Below are positions 1 through 6,265 of a stretch of 6,979 nt of DNA, piece after piece. Position 1 is the stretch's first letter; every line of letters starts with the position of its first letter. The notes beneath the pieces are model-generated. The model was not told the origin of the DNA and ran no database searches. It saw only the letters and a list, made by a program, of their open reading frames with translations. Source of the DNA: Galactobacter sp. (GTDB lineage Bacteria > Actinomycetota > Actinomycetes > Actinomycetales > Micrococcaceae); the NCBI RefSeq assembly GCF_022712295.1, contig NZ_JALAGT010000007.1:1-6979 (forward strand), read 5' to 3'. Both the position numbers and the translations under genes were made by a program.

Positions 1-315
1 CTTCTTCGGCGGCGGCGTGAGGGTCTTGGCCACGATCTGAGCATGGTCCAGTCGCTTCGGCCGCCCCGACCGTGTCGCGTCATCCAGGCCGGCCAACCCC
101 AACTCGGCATAGCGTTTCCGCCACTTCCAAACGCTCGTGGTCGTCGTGCCCACTTCAGTGGCGATGTGGGCGTTGGGCACACCCTCGGCGGCCAGCAACA
201 CGATCTTCGCCCGCTGCACCAGCCCTGAGCGCATCGCCGTGGACCTCGTCCACAACCTCAATACATCTTTGTCGCCAACCCGTAGAGGCAACGCCGGAGC
301 AGGAGAATTCGCCAT
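1..315 (-). CDS. IS630-family transposase, N-terminal part (runs off the window)
   Basis: The first 105 residues of a transposase are readable on the minus strand with no stop before the window edge; the C-terminal part lies outside. Residues about 25-75 form a helix-turn-helix DNA-binding region (RAKIVLLAAEGVPNAHIATE, then a second helix with SVWKWRKRYAELGLAGL). This is followed by the DDATRSGRPKR linker typical of IS630/Tc1-mariner-like transposases. The TLTPPPKK segment at residues 98-105 also fits that family, just before the DDE catalytic domain, which cannot be seen here. The start is ATG at 315-313, with a GGGAG ribosome binding site (324-328) 8 nt upstream. It reads in the same direction as the mal operon that lies upstream of it. 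Whether the gene is intact, or split by a frameshift as in some IS630 elements, cannot be judged from this window. The family call is by motif recognition, not by search. Confidence 0.85.
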   Translation of the reverse strand, partial: MANSPAPALPLRVGDKDVLRLWTRSTAMRSGLVQRAKIVLLAAEGVPNAHIATEVGTTTTSVWKWRKRYAELGLAGLDDATRSGRPKRLDHAQIVAKTLTPPPKK

Positions 316-366
316 ACCCAATTCTCCCAAACCACCAACCATTTAGGAACTAACGACACGCGACAC
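1..366 (-). mobile_element. IS630-type insertion sequence, 5' end
   Basis: This is the element carrying the truncated transposase. The likely outer end is at 366, next to a TA dinucleotide (367-368); IS630 elements insert at and duplicate TA. Reading inward on the minus strand, the end begins GTGTCGCGTGTCGTTAG. On the plus strand it contains a short direct repeat, CGACAC at 354-359 and 361-366 separated by one G, which may be part of the terminal inverted repeat or a transposase site. The boundary is inferred from the TA and the repeat only, because the opposite end and its matching inverted repeat lie outside the window. Confidence 0.6.
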
Positions 367-429
367 TAGAGAACGTATGAGGTGCTGACGGAAAGCCTGG
401 GGAAAAGGTGGGGCTAGGAAAGCGCGGGC

Positions 430-1338
430 CTACTTCACAGCACCGGCCGTGAGGCCACCCACGATGTAACGCTGCAGCGCCAGGAAGATCACCACCACGG
501 GCAGCGCTGCCATGACGGCGCCGGCGGCGAAGGCGGACCAGTCCGCGTAGTTGGGGTTGGACACCATCTGGTACAGCCCCACTGCGAGCGTCTGCTTGTC
601 CGGGTCCACGAGGATGACGGAGGAGATCACGAAGTCATTCATGGTGGCGATGAAGCTGAGCAGTCCGACCACGGCCAGCACGGGAGCAACGAGTCGCAAG
701 ATGATGGTGAAGAAGATCCGGGCGTGGCCGGCACCATCCAGTTTGGCGGCCTCGTCGATGGAGATCGGCACCGTGTTGAAGAATCCGTACATCAGGTAGG
801 TGTTCACACCCAGTGCCCCACCCAGGTAGACCAGGACCAACGCCACGGGGGAGTTGATGCCGAGCCATGGCACCAGGTCGCCCAGCTTGGTGACCAGCAT
901 GAACACGGCGACCACGGCCAGCAGTTGCGGGAACATCTGCACCAGCACCAGGGACAGCAGCCCCACTCTGCGGCCCTTGAACCGCATCCTGGAGAAGGAG
1001 TACGCCGCCAAGGCACCGAGGAAGACCGTGCCAAGCGCCGTGGCGAGGCCAACGCCCAGAGAGTTCAGGAACCACTTGCCGAAGGGGTGATCCGGGTCGG
1101 TGAGCACACGGACGTAGGAATCGAGACTGACCTGGGAGAAGAGCTGATTGGAGCCGGTCAGCGTGCCGGTGGGATTCAGGGAAGCGGAAAACACGTAAAC
1201 GATGGGCAGCAGCGCGTAGATGCCCACCACGATGCCGACCACGTGCCGCCAACCGGTGGTGCGCAGCCACGCGGCGGGCGACCGCCGCCGTCGCGCATTG
1301 GAGAGTATGTCGGGGAGATGCTCAACGTTGGCGGACAT
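430..1338 (-). CDS. malG: Maltose/maltodextrin ABC transporter permease MalG
   Basis: This 302-residue inner-membrane permease is one of the two channel subunits of a binding-protein-dependent alpha-glucoside importer. About six hydrophobic segments are visible, near residues 32-52, 92-114, 126-149, 164-186, 213-232 and 269-290. The cytoplasmic EAA loop, which docks onto the ATPase, reads EAAKLDGAGHARIFFTIILR from residue 196, with the conserved Gly at 202. The C-terminus LQRYIVGGLTAGAVK is characteristic of MalG proteins, and the length is close to the 296 residues of E. coli MalG. The ATG overlaps the malF stop by one base (TGATG). A strong GGAGG (1346-1350) lies 7 nt upstream, inside the end of malF, so translation is probably coupled. 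It is the last gene of the operon. No clear hairpin terminator follows before the insertion sequence. Maltose as substrate is inferred from family resemblance; a related alpha-glucoside is possible. Confidence 0.93.
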   Translation of the reverse strand: MSANVEHLPDILSNARRRRSPAAWLRTTGWRHVVGIVVGIYALLPIVYVFSASLNPTGTLTGSNQLFSQVSLDSYVRVLTDPDHPFGKWFLNSLGVGLATALGTVFLGALAAYSFSRMRFKGRRVGLLSLVLVQMFPQLLAVVAVFMLVTKLGDLVPWLGINSPVALVLVYLGGALGVNTYLMYGFFNTVPISIDEAAKLDGAGHARIFFTIILRLVAPVLAVVGLLSFIATMNDFVISSVILVDPDKQTLAVGLYQMVSNPNYADWSAFAAGAVMAALPVVVIFLALQRYIVGGLTAGAVK

Positions 1339-2978
1339 CAGTTGACCTCCTCAAGGGCCTTGGTCTTGCGGAAGCTGATGATGGAGATCGCGGCGACGAT
1401 CACGAAGATGATGATGGAGAAGGCGCTGGCCAGGCCGTAGTCACGTGACTGTCCGGTGAAGGCGACCTTGTAGACCAGGGAGATGAGGATGTCCGTCTCC
1501 CCCACGGGAATGGAGGCATCCATGTCGCGTGGCCCTCCTCCGGTGAGCATGTAGATCAGGTTGAAGTTGTTGAAGTTGAACGCGAAGGAGGAGATCAGCA
1601 GCGGCGCAACGGAGACCAGCAGCAGCGGGAACTTGATGTGACGGAACGTCTGCCAAGGGCTGGCGCCGTCCATGCGGGCCGCCTCCTCGACTTCCTCCGG
1701 AATCGACTGCAGGGCACCCATGCACACCAGGAACATGTACGGGAAGCCGAGCCAGAGATTCAGCAGAAGCACGGCGGCCTTGGCGAGGGTGGGGTCCTCC
1801 AGCCAGGGGATCTGGGCGCCGCCCAACATGACCTGGTTGAAGAACCCGAAGGACTTGGAGAACATCCCGGAGAAGACCATGGCGGCCAGGAAGGCCGGGA
1901 AGGCGTAGGGCAGGATCATCACGGCCCGGTAGATCTTGCGCCCCTTCATCCCCGGCCGGTTGAACACCACCGCCAGGAACATGCCGAGGACAAAAGTGGA
2001 GATCACGGACACGCAAGCGAACACGATGGTCCAGGCCGTGACCTTCAGCAGGGGTTCGCGGATGTCCTGATCCGTGAAGGCCCGGGTGAAGTTGTCGAAG
2101 CCCACGTTGATCCGCCAACCAGGATTGAGTTGCTCTCCCGCAGCGGTCTCGAAGGCGCCGTTACCGCGGTCGGTGTAGACGGCGCCCGTGGCCGAGTCCG
2201 TCACGGTGTCGGCCGCCCGGTCGTAGCTCAGGGTGGAGGAGTACTCATAGGCGGTGCGCCCGTCCTGGGTCCGAAGCGTTCCCTCCGCCGCGTCCCCCGA
2301 GACCGGGACGGAGAGGGAGAAGACCTCGTCCTGCCTGCCGAGCAGGTCGTTGAAGGACAGGCTGGTCCACCCATCCAGGCCCGAGACCTGCCCGGCGGAG
2401 ACGGTCGCGTCCACCTTGTGCAGGGGCTCGTCCTCGGTGCCGAGCAGGGTGTCACCGGATTCCGGGTCCTGGACCACGAATCCGATCGCGCTGCCCTTGG
2501 TCACCACGGCCAGCGGGTAGGACGGGGAGTTCTCCACCCTGACCTGGTTCTGACTCAGCAACGCCTGGGCCGCCTCGTCCTTCTCCAGCACGTGCCCGGA
2601 GGAGTAGTTGGTGAAGGCGATGTAGCCCGTGTACCCGATGGTGAAGATCTGGAAGATCAGCAGGAACGCGATGCCAGGGGTCAGGTACTTGGCGGGCAGC
2701 AGGCCCTTGCGCAGGTAGATGACGTTGATGACCACCAGCGCCACGGCCACGACGCCGAGGATCACCCACTCCTCCTTGGCCGCCAGGATGATCAGCAGCA
2801 GGACGGCGAGCGCGTCGAGCAGCGCCAGCATGGCGATCTTGAGGATGAAGGGACCCAGGCGTGTGGCGCCACCCTGTGCCCGACGGCGGGTGGCCGGGCC
2901 CGCGGGCCCGTTGCCGGTGCCGTCGGGCATGGAATCGCCACCGCCGCGTGGCGGCGTCGTGGGCGTGGTGGTGGTCAT
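1338..2978 (-). CDS. malF: Maltose/maltodextrin ABC transporter permease MalF
   Basis: This 546-residue membrane permease pairs with MalG. Residues 1-40 are a Thr/Pro/Gly-rich, Arg-ending cytoplasmic tail. Hydrophobic segments follow near 43-66, 71-89 and 101-122, then a large polar extracytoplasmic loop (about 123-308), then five more near 312-340, 352-375, 398-420, 452-475 and 515-536. This eight-segment layout with a long loop after the third segment matches E. coli MalF (514 residues), where the loop (P2) contacts the maltose-binding protein. The EAA loop is EAARMDGASPWQTFRHIKFP from residue 432, with Gly438. The N/F-rich stretch FAFNFNNFNLIYMLTGGGP (466-484) is also typical of MalF. The start is ATG at 2978 with AGGAG (2984-2988) 5 nt upstream. 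It follows malE by 24 bp and overlaps malG by one base, so the three genes form one transcription unit. Confidence 0.93.
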   Translation of the reverse strand: MTTTTPTTPPRGGGDSMPDGTGNGPAGPATRRRAQGGATRLGPFILKIAMLALLDALAVLLLIILAAKEEWVILGVVAVALVVINVIYLRKGLLPAKYLTPGIAFLLIFQIFTIGYTGYIAFTNYSSGHVLEKDEAAQALLSQNQVRVENSPSYPLAVVTKGSAIGFVVQDPESGDTLLGTEDEPLHKVDATVSAGQVSGLDGWTSLSFNDLLGRQDEVFSLSVPVSGDAAEGTLRTQDGRTAYEYSSTLSYDRAADTVTDSATGAVYTDRGNGAFETAAGEQLNPGWRINVGFDNFTRAFTDQDIREPLLKVTAWTIVFACVSVISTFVLGMFLAVVFNRPGMKGRKIYRAVMILPYAFPAFLAAMVFSGMFSKSFGFFNQVMLGGAQIPWLEDPTLAKAAVLLLNLWLGFPYMFLVCMGALQSIPEEVEEAARMDGASPWQTFRHIKFPLLLVSVAPLLISSFAFNFNNFNLIYMLTGGGPRDMDASIPVGETDILISLVYKVAFTGQSRDYGLASAFSIIIFVIVAAISIISFRKTKALEEVN

Positions 2979-3002
2979 GATGTCTCCTACTGCACGCGGC
3001 GA

Positions 3003-4262
3003 TTACTTGGCGATGGCCTTGGTGACCTTGTCCACCAGGGCCTTCCAGGTCTTGGCCGGGTCCTTGCCGTTGATGATGGCGGCCTGGGAGACACCCCAGC
3101 TCTCGAACACGGTGCCCATCTCGGGGATGGCGGGCATGGGCACGGCCTTCTCGCCCGCCTTCTGGAAACCGGCGATCACGGGGTCGGACGCTGCCTCGTC
3201 GGCTGAAGCGGTCAGTGCGGGCAGCACGGCCGAGGACTTGAACAGGCGCGTCTGGGTCTCCTGCGTTCCCATGTAGTTGACCAGGAAGTCGGTCGCGGCC
3301 AGCTTGTTCTTGCTGTGCTCGTTGACGAAGAATCCCTTGACGCCGGCGAAGGGGACGGCGGGCTGGTCGGTGGGGGACGCGATGGGATCCACGCTGAGGT
3401 TGATCCCTGCGTCCTGAGCCACCTTCACGTTCCAGGGCCCGGTGAGCCAGAACGCGGCGTCGCCCTTGGTGAACTTGTCCGAGGCGATGTCGCCCGTGAT
3501 CTCTGTGGAGAAGTTCCCTGCCTTGCCCTGACTGCCCAGCCAGGTGGCGAAGTCGCCTCCCTTGCCGAGTTCCAGCTGGGTGGCGTCGTAGTCACCGTTC
3601 TCGTCCGTGCCGAAGACGGGTGCCCCGAAGGCGGTCTGGAACGGGTAGAGGTGGTACGGGTCGCCCTCCTTGCCCTGCTGCACTACGAACGGGTACTCGG
3701 CGCCGGAGTCCTTGCCTGCTGCGATCATGTCGTCGAAGCTCTTGGGCGCCTCCTTGACCAGGTCAGCGTTGCGCAGCAGCGCCAGGTTCTCCACCGCGTA
3801 GGGCAGCATGTAGTTCTTGGACTCGTAGGTGGAGGCCTTGATGGCCACATCGGAGAAGTCGGAGGACTTGTCGCCCAGTTCCACGGGGGCGGCGATGCCG
3901 TTCTTCACGAGCTCGCCCACCCAGTCGTGAGCGCCCATGACCACGTCGGGACCGGACGCGTTGGAGGCCTGCTGGATGAAGTCGTCCTTGGCCTTGTCGG
4001 TGGACTTGGAGACCACCTTGACCTTCACTCCGGTGGCGGACTCGTAGTCCTTGACCACGGGGGTCAGCGCGGAGACGCGTTCGGCGTCCACCCACACGGT
4101 CAGCGACCCGGACCCGGCCTTGGCGGCCGAGGTGGAGTCGGTCTTGTCTTCTCTACCGGAGGAGTTGCCTCCGCCGCATGCGGTGAGCGCCAGAGCGGTC
4201 AGTGCCGCCACCGCGCTGGTCTTGAGCAGGGAGTGTTTCCTGGCCCGAATCTTCGTTGACAT
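3003..4262 (-). CDS. malE: Maltose/maltodextrin-binding lipoprotein MalE
   Basis: This 419-residue extracellular solute-binding lipoprotein (bacterial extracellular binding protein family 1) is the ligand receptor of the importer. Residues 1-28 are a lipoprotein signal peptide: basic MSTKIRARKH, a hydrophobic core, then the lipobox LTAC with the modified Cys at 29. A flexible Gly/Ser-rich tether runs to about residue 52. The mature domain shows features of maltose-binding proteins: SLTVWVDAERV at its start, AFWLTGPWNVKVA, PFAGVKGFFVNEHSKNK and the C-terminal MPAIPEMGTVFESWG. The reading frame stays open upstream to 4439, but the start at 4262 is preferred. It gives a perfect signal peptide and has GAAAGG-type ribosome binding bases (4269-4274, GAAAGG on the minus strand) 6 nt upstream. 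A longer start would bury the signal peptide and run through both operators. It is the first gene of malEFG, is divergent from the alpha-glucosidase, and is probably repressed by the LacI-type protein. The exact sugar is inferred. Confidence 0.92.
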   Translation of the reverse strand: MSTKIRARKHSLLKTSAVAALTALALTACGGGNSSGREDKTDSTSAAKAGSGSLTVWVDAERVSALTPVVKDYESATGVKVKVVSKSTDKAKDDFIQQASNASGPDVVMGAHDWVGELVKNGIAAPVELGDKSSDFSDVAIKASTYESKNYMLPYAVENLALLRNADLVKEAPKSFDDMIAAGKDSGAEYPFVVQQGKEGDPYHLYPFQTAFGAPVFGTDENGDYDATQLELGKGGDFATWLGSQGKAGNFSTEITGDIASDKFTKGDAAFWLTGPWNVKVAQDAGINLSVDPIASPTDQPAVPFAGVKGFFVNEHSKNKLAATDFLVNYMGTQETQTRLFKSSAVLPALTASADEAASDPVIAGFQKAGEKAVPMPAIPEMGTVFESWGVSQAAIINGKDPAKTWKALVDKVTKAIAK

Positions 4263-4318
4263 CGGGTGCCTTTCGTTGTGGAGGTAGCACGTGCGGGCGG
4301 TCATCGAGCCCATTGGGT

Positions 4319-4332
4319 TGCAAGCGCTTACA
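4319..4332. promoter_or_regulatory. LacI-family operator O1 (malE-proximal)
   Basis: TGCAAGCGCTTACA is a near-palindrome centred on the CG at 4325/4326, with one mismatched pair (C4321/A4330). A central CG flanked by A/T-rich arms is the hallmark of LacI/GalR-family operators. It lies 57 bp upstream of the malE start. If the tentative malE -10 at 4362-4367 is right, this site falls just downstream of the transcription start, where a bound repressor would block elongation or promoter escape. It shares 12 of 14 bases with O2, including the same asymmetric mismatch. Confidence 0.83.
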
Positions 4333-4361
4333 TCGTGTTGCTTTAGGGACTCTCTCACAGA

Positions 4362-4367
4362 TGTATA
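4362..4367 (-). promoter_or_regulatory. Tentative -10 element for the malEFG promoter
   Basis: On the minus strand this reads TATACA, the best -10-like hexamer between the two operators. It would place the start of transcription near 4355 and give a leader of about 90 nt before malE. No convincing -35 lies 16-18 bp upstream; that position is GC-rich (CGCGCG). A TTGAAG hexamer at 4373-4378 has no good partner -10. This is a weak call. Confidence 0.3.
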
Positions 4368-4408
4368 CGTGACTTCAACCACTACGCGCGAAACGGTGAA
4401 CAGTAGAT

Positions 4409-4422
4409 TGCAAACGTTTACA
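4409..4422. promoter_or_regulatory. LacI-family operator O2 (alpha-glucosidase-proximal)
   Basis: TGCAAACGTTTACA is a near-palindrome centred on the CG at 4415/4416, with a single mismatched pair (C4411/A4420). It is the sister of O1, with identical flanks (TTGCAA...TTACAT) and centre-to-centre spacing of 90 bp. Its right arm contains the predicted -35 hexamer (TTTACA) of the alpha-glucosidase promoter, so repressor binding here would directly exclude RNA polymerase. The likely ligand-responsive protein is the LacI-type product encoded from 6266. Confidence 0.85.
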
Positions 4423-4446
4423 TTCAGTTCCGGCCGCATCTAGAGT
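4417..4446 (+). promoter_or_regulatory. Predicted promoter of the alpha-glucosidase gene, probably leaderless
   Basis: The -35 is TTTACA (4417-4422), one base from TTGACA. An 18-bp spacer follows, then the -10 TAGAGT (4441-4446, of the TANNNT form). Seven bases separate the -10 from the A of the ATG at 4454, the usual distance to a transcription start. No Shine-Dalgarno sequence precedes the ATG. Together these point to a leaderless mRNA starting at the initiation codon. The -35 lies inside operator O2. Confidence 0.6.
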
Positions 4447-4453
4447 TGTCGCC

Positions 4454-6220
4454 ATGACCCATGCGAGCCTCGACGCCGAGTCCACCGCGAACACCACGTC
4501 CACCGAAGCGAGCCATCCGGGCAAGCGACCCGGCACCACTCCGGCCCCTGTCACCGCTCCGGGCGACGAGTGGTGGCGCTCCGCGGTGATCTATCAGATC
4601 TACCCGCGCTCCTTCCGTGACGCCTCGGGCGACGGCGTGGGCGACCTCCCCGGCGTGGTCGAGGGGCTGCCCGCTCTGGCTCGGCTGGGCGTGGACGCAG
4701 TGTGGCTCTCCCCGTTCATGACCTCTCCGCAGCGCGACGCCGGCTACGACGTGGCCGACTACCGCGATGTGGACCCGCTCTTCGGCACCCTGGAGGACTA
4801 CGACCGCCTCGTCGCCACCGCCCACGACCTCGGCCTGCGCGTCATCGTGGACCTGGTCCCCAACCACACCTCCTCCGACCACGAGTGGTTCCAGCAGGCG
4901 CTGGCCGCGGCACCGGGTTCGCCCGAGCGCGCCCGCTACATCTTCCGCGAGGGCAAGGGCCAACACGGCGAACTGCCGCCCAACAACTGGGAGTCCGTGT
5001 TCGGCGGCAGCACGTGGACCCGCACCACGAATCCGGACGGCACGCCGGGCCAGTGGTACCTGCACGTGTTCGACCCCTCCCAGCCGGATCTGGACTGGAC
5101 CAACCCGGAGGTCCGTTCGGAGTTCGAGGACGTGCTGCGCTTCTGGCTGGACCGCGGCACCGACGGCTTCCGGGTGGACGTGGCCCACGGCCTGATCAAG
5201 GAGGACGGGCTGCCGGATTTCGTCCCCGATGAAGGGGCGGGTTCCATGGGTGGCGGCGATCAGGACCCGCCGTTCTTCGGCCAGGACGGTGTCCACGAGA
5301 TCTACCGCGCATGGCATCAAGTGCTGGAGGAGTATGACGGCGAGCGCGTGCTGTGCGCCGAGGCGTGGGTTTCTCCGCTGTCCAAGATGGCGCGCTGGGT
5401 TCGTCCGGACGAGATGCAGCAGGCGTTCAACTTCGGCTACCTGAGCTGCGACTGGGACGCCACCGAGCTGCGCAGCATGATCGACGAATCGCTGCTGGAG
5501 TTCGGCAACGTGGGCGCCCCGAGCACCTGGGTGCTCTCCAACCACGACGTGGTACGCCACACCACCCGCCTATCCTTGAGTCAGGAGAGCCCGCAGGGCG
5601 ACGGAGTGGGCCCACTCACCCCCGGCCTGCCGGCGGCGGCCCCTGCCCTTCGTCGGGCACGCGCTGCCACGGCGCTGATGCTCGCCCTGCCCGGCGGGGC
5701 GTACCTGTACCAAGGCGAGGAACTCGGGTTGCCCGAGGCAACCGACCTGCCCGACGACGCGCGCCAGGACCCCACCTGGTTCCGCACCGAGGGCGAGCGC
5801 TACGGGCGCGACGGCTGCCGCGTCCCCCTCCCGTGGCAGACCGACGGCGAGACGCTCGGGTTCAGCACCACCGGTGAGTCATGGCTTCCTCAGCCCCCGG
5901 ACTGGGCCGGGCTGTCCCGCGCTGCCCAGGAGGGCGTGCCCGGATCCACGCTGTCCATGTATATGACGCTGCTGAAGCTACGTCGAGAACACCGGCTGGC
6001 GCATACTGATCTGGTGTGGCTGGACGGCCTGGATCCGGGATTGCTCGGTTTCCAGGTCGGCGACGTGATCGTGGTCGCCAACACCGGGGAGCAGGACCGC
6101 GCTCTACCCGTGCGTGGGGAGCTGCTCATCTCCAGCGATCCGGATCTACCGGCCGACGCCACCACACTGCCTGGCGACACCACCGTGTGGCTACGCAACG
6201 CGGAGCGGATCGCCTCATAA
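4454..6220 (+). CDS. GH13 alpha-glucosidase (maltase / oligo-1,6-glucosidase type)
   Basis: This 588-residue enzyme has no signal peptide, so it should act in the cytoplasm, splitting terminal alpha-linked glucose from imported maltose, maltodextrin or isomaltose-type sugars. After a low-complexity Thr/Pro-rich tail (residues 1-37), the (beta/alpha)8 barrel begins at WWRSAVIYQIYPRSF. The metal-binding loop is DASGDGVGD (56-64). All four GH13 motifs are present: region I DLVPNH (133-138); region II GFRVDVAHG with nucleophile Asp242; region III CAEAWV with acid/base Glu303; region IV LSNHD with stabilising Asp365. GGAYLYQGEELGLPE (414-428) and DPTWFRTEGERYGRDGCRVPLPW are typical of the alpha-glucosidase subgroup often called AglA in actinobacteria. 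Val243 follows the nucleophile, as in oligo-1,6-glucosidases; maltases often have Thr there, so alpha-1,6 activity is possible. It is divergent from malEFG and followed 45 bp later by the regulator. Trehalose-hydrolysing or sucrose-hydrolysing relatives cannot be strictly excluded. Confidence 0.92.
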   Translation: MTHASLDAESTANTTSTEASHPGKRPGTTPAPVTAPGDEWWRSAVIYQIYPRSFRDASGDGVGDLPGVVEGLPALARLGVDAVWLSPFMTSPQRDAGYDVADYRDVDPLFGTLEDYDRLVATAHDLGLRVIVDLVPNHTSSDHEWFQQALAAAPGSPERARYIFREGKGQHGELPPNNWESVFGGSTWTRTTNPDGTPGQWYLHVFDPSQPDLDWTNPEVRSEFEDVLRFWLDRGTDGFRVDVAHGLIKEDGLPDFVPDEGAGSMGGGDQDPPFFGQDGVHEIYRAWHQVLEEYDGERVLCAEAWVSPLSKMARWVRPDEMQQAFNFGYLSCDWDATELRSMIDESLLEFGNVGAPSTWVLSNHDVVRHTTRLSLSQESPQGDGVGPLTPGLPAAAPALRRARAATALMLALPGGAYLYQGEELGLPEATDLPDDARQDPTWFRTEGERYGRDGCRVPLPWQTDGETLGFSTTGESWLPQPPDWAGLSRAAQEGVPGSTLSMYMTLLKLRREHRLAHTDLVWLDGLDPGLLGFQVGDVIVVANTGEQDRALPVRGELLISSDPDLPADATTLPGDTTVWLRNAERIAS

Positions 6221-6265
6221 TCCAACCGTCCCGACCCGAGCACCGGCAGGAGCAACGTACACGGC

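Noticed and set aside
43..353. Short plus-strand frames across the insertion sequence
   Set aside because: They oppose the transposase, whose minus-strand translation has a clear helix-turn-helix and linker motif.
367..429. Possible terminator after malG
   Set aside because: The best pairing, AGCC with GGCT around a 14-base loop, is only 4 bp and has no T-run at the right place, so it is not credible.
1638..3206. Long plus-strand open frame (522 codons) opposite malF
   Set aside because: It is antisense to a well-supported permease gene, rich in Gly/Asp/His/Gln with no recognisable domain, and is the usual by-product of GC-rich third positions.
3315..4259. Long plus-strand open frame opposite malE
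   Set aside because: It is the mirror frame of a clear lipoprotein gene, has a low-complexity Gly/Val/His composition and shows no motif.
4363..4368. GTATAC palindrome between the operators as a third regulator site
   Set aside because: Only six bases are symmetrical and the flanks do not extend it; it is better explained as part of a -10-like element.
4263..4439. Upstream extension of malE to an ATG at 4439, or an in-frame ATG at 4304
   Set aside because: The longer forms would put 59 or 14 residues before a perfect lipoprotein signal peptide, lack a ribosome binding site, and (at 4439) translate through both operators.
4424..5560. Minus-strand open frame (378 codons) opposite the alpha-glucosidase
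   Set aside because: It is antisense to the GH13 catalytic domain, shows no family signature and has no ribosome binding site in a sensible context.
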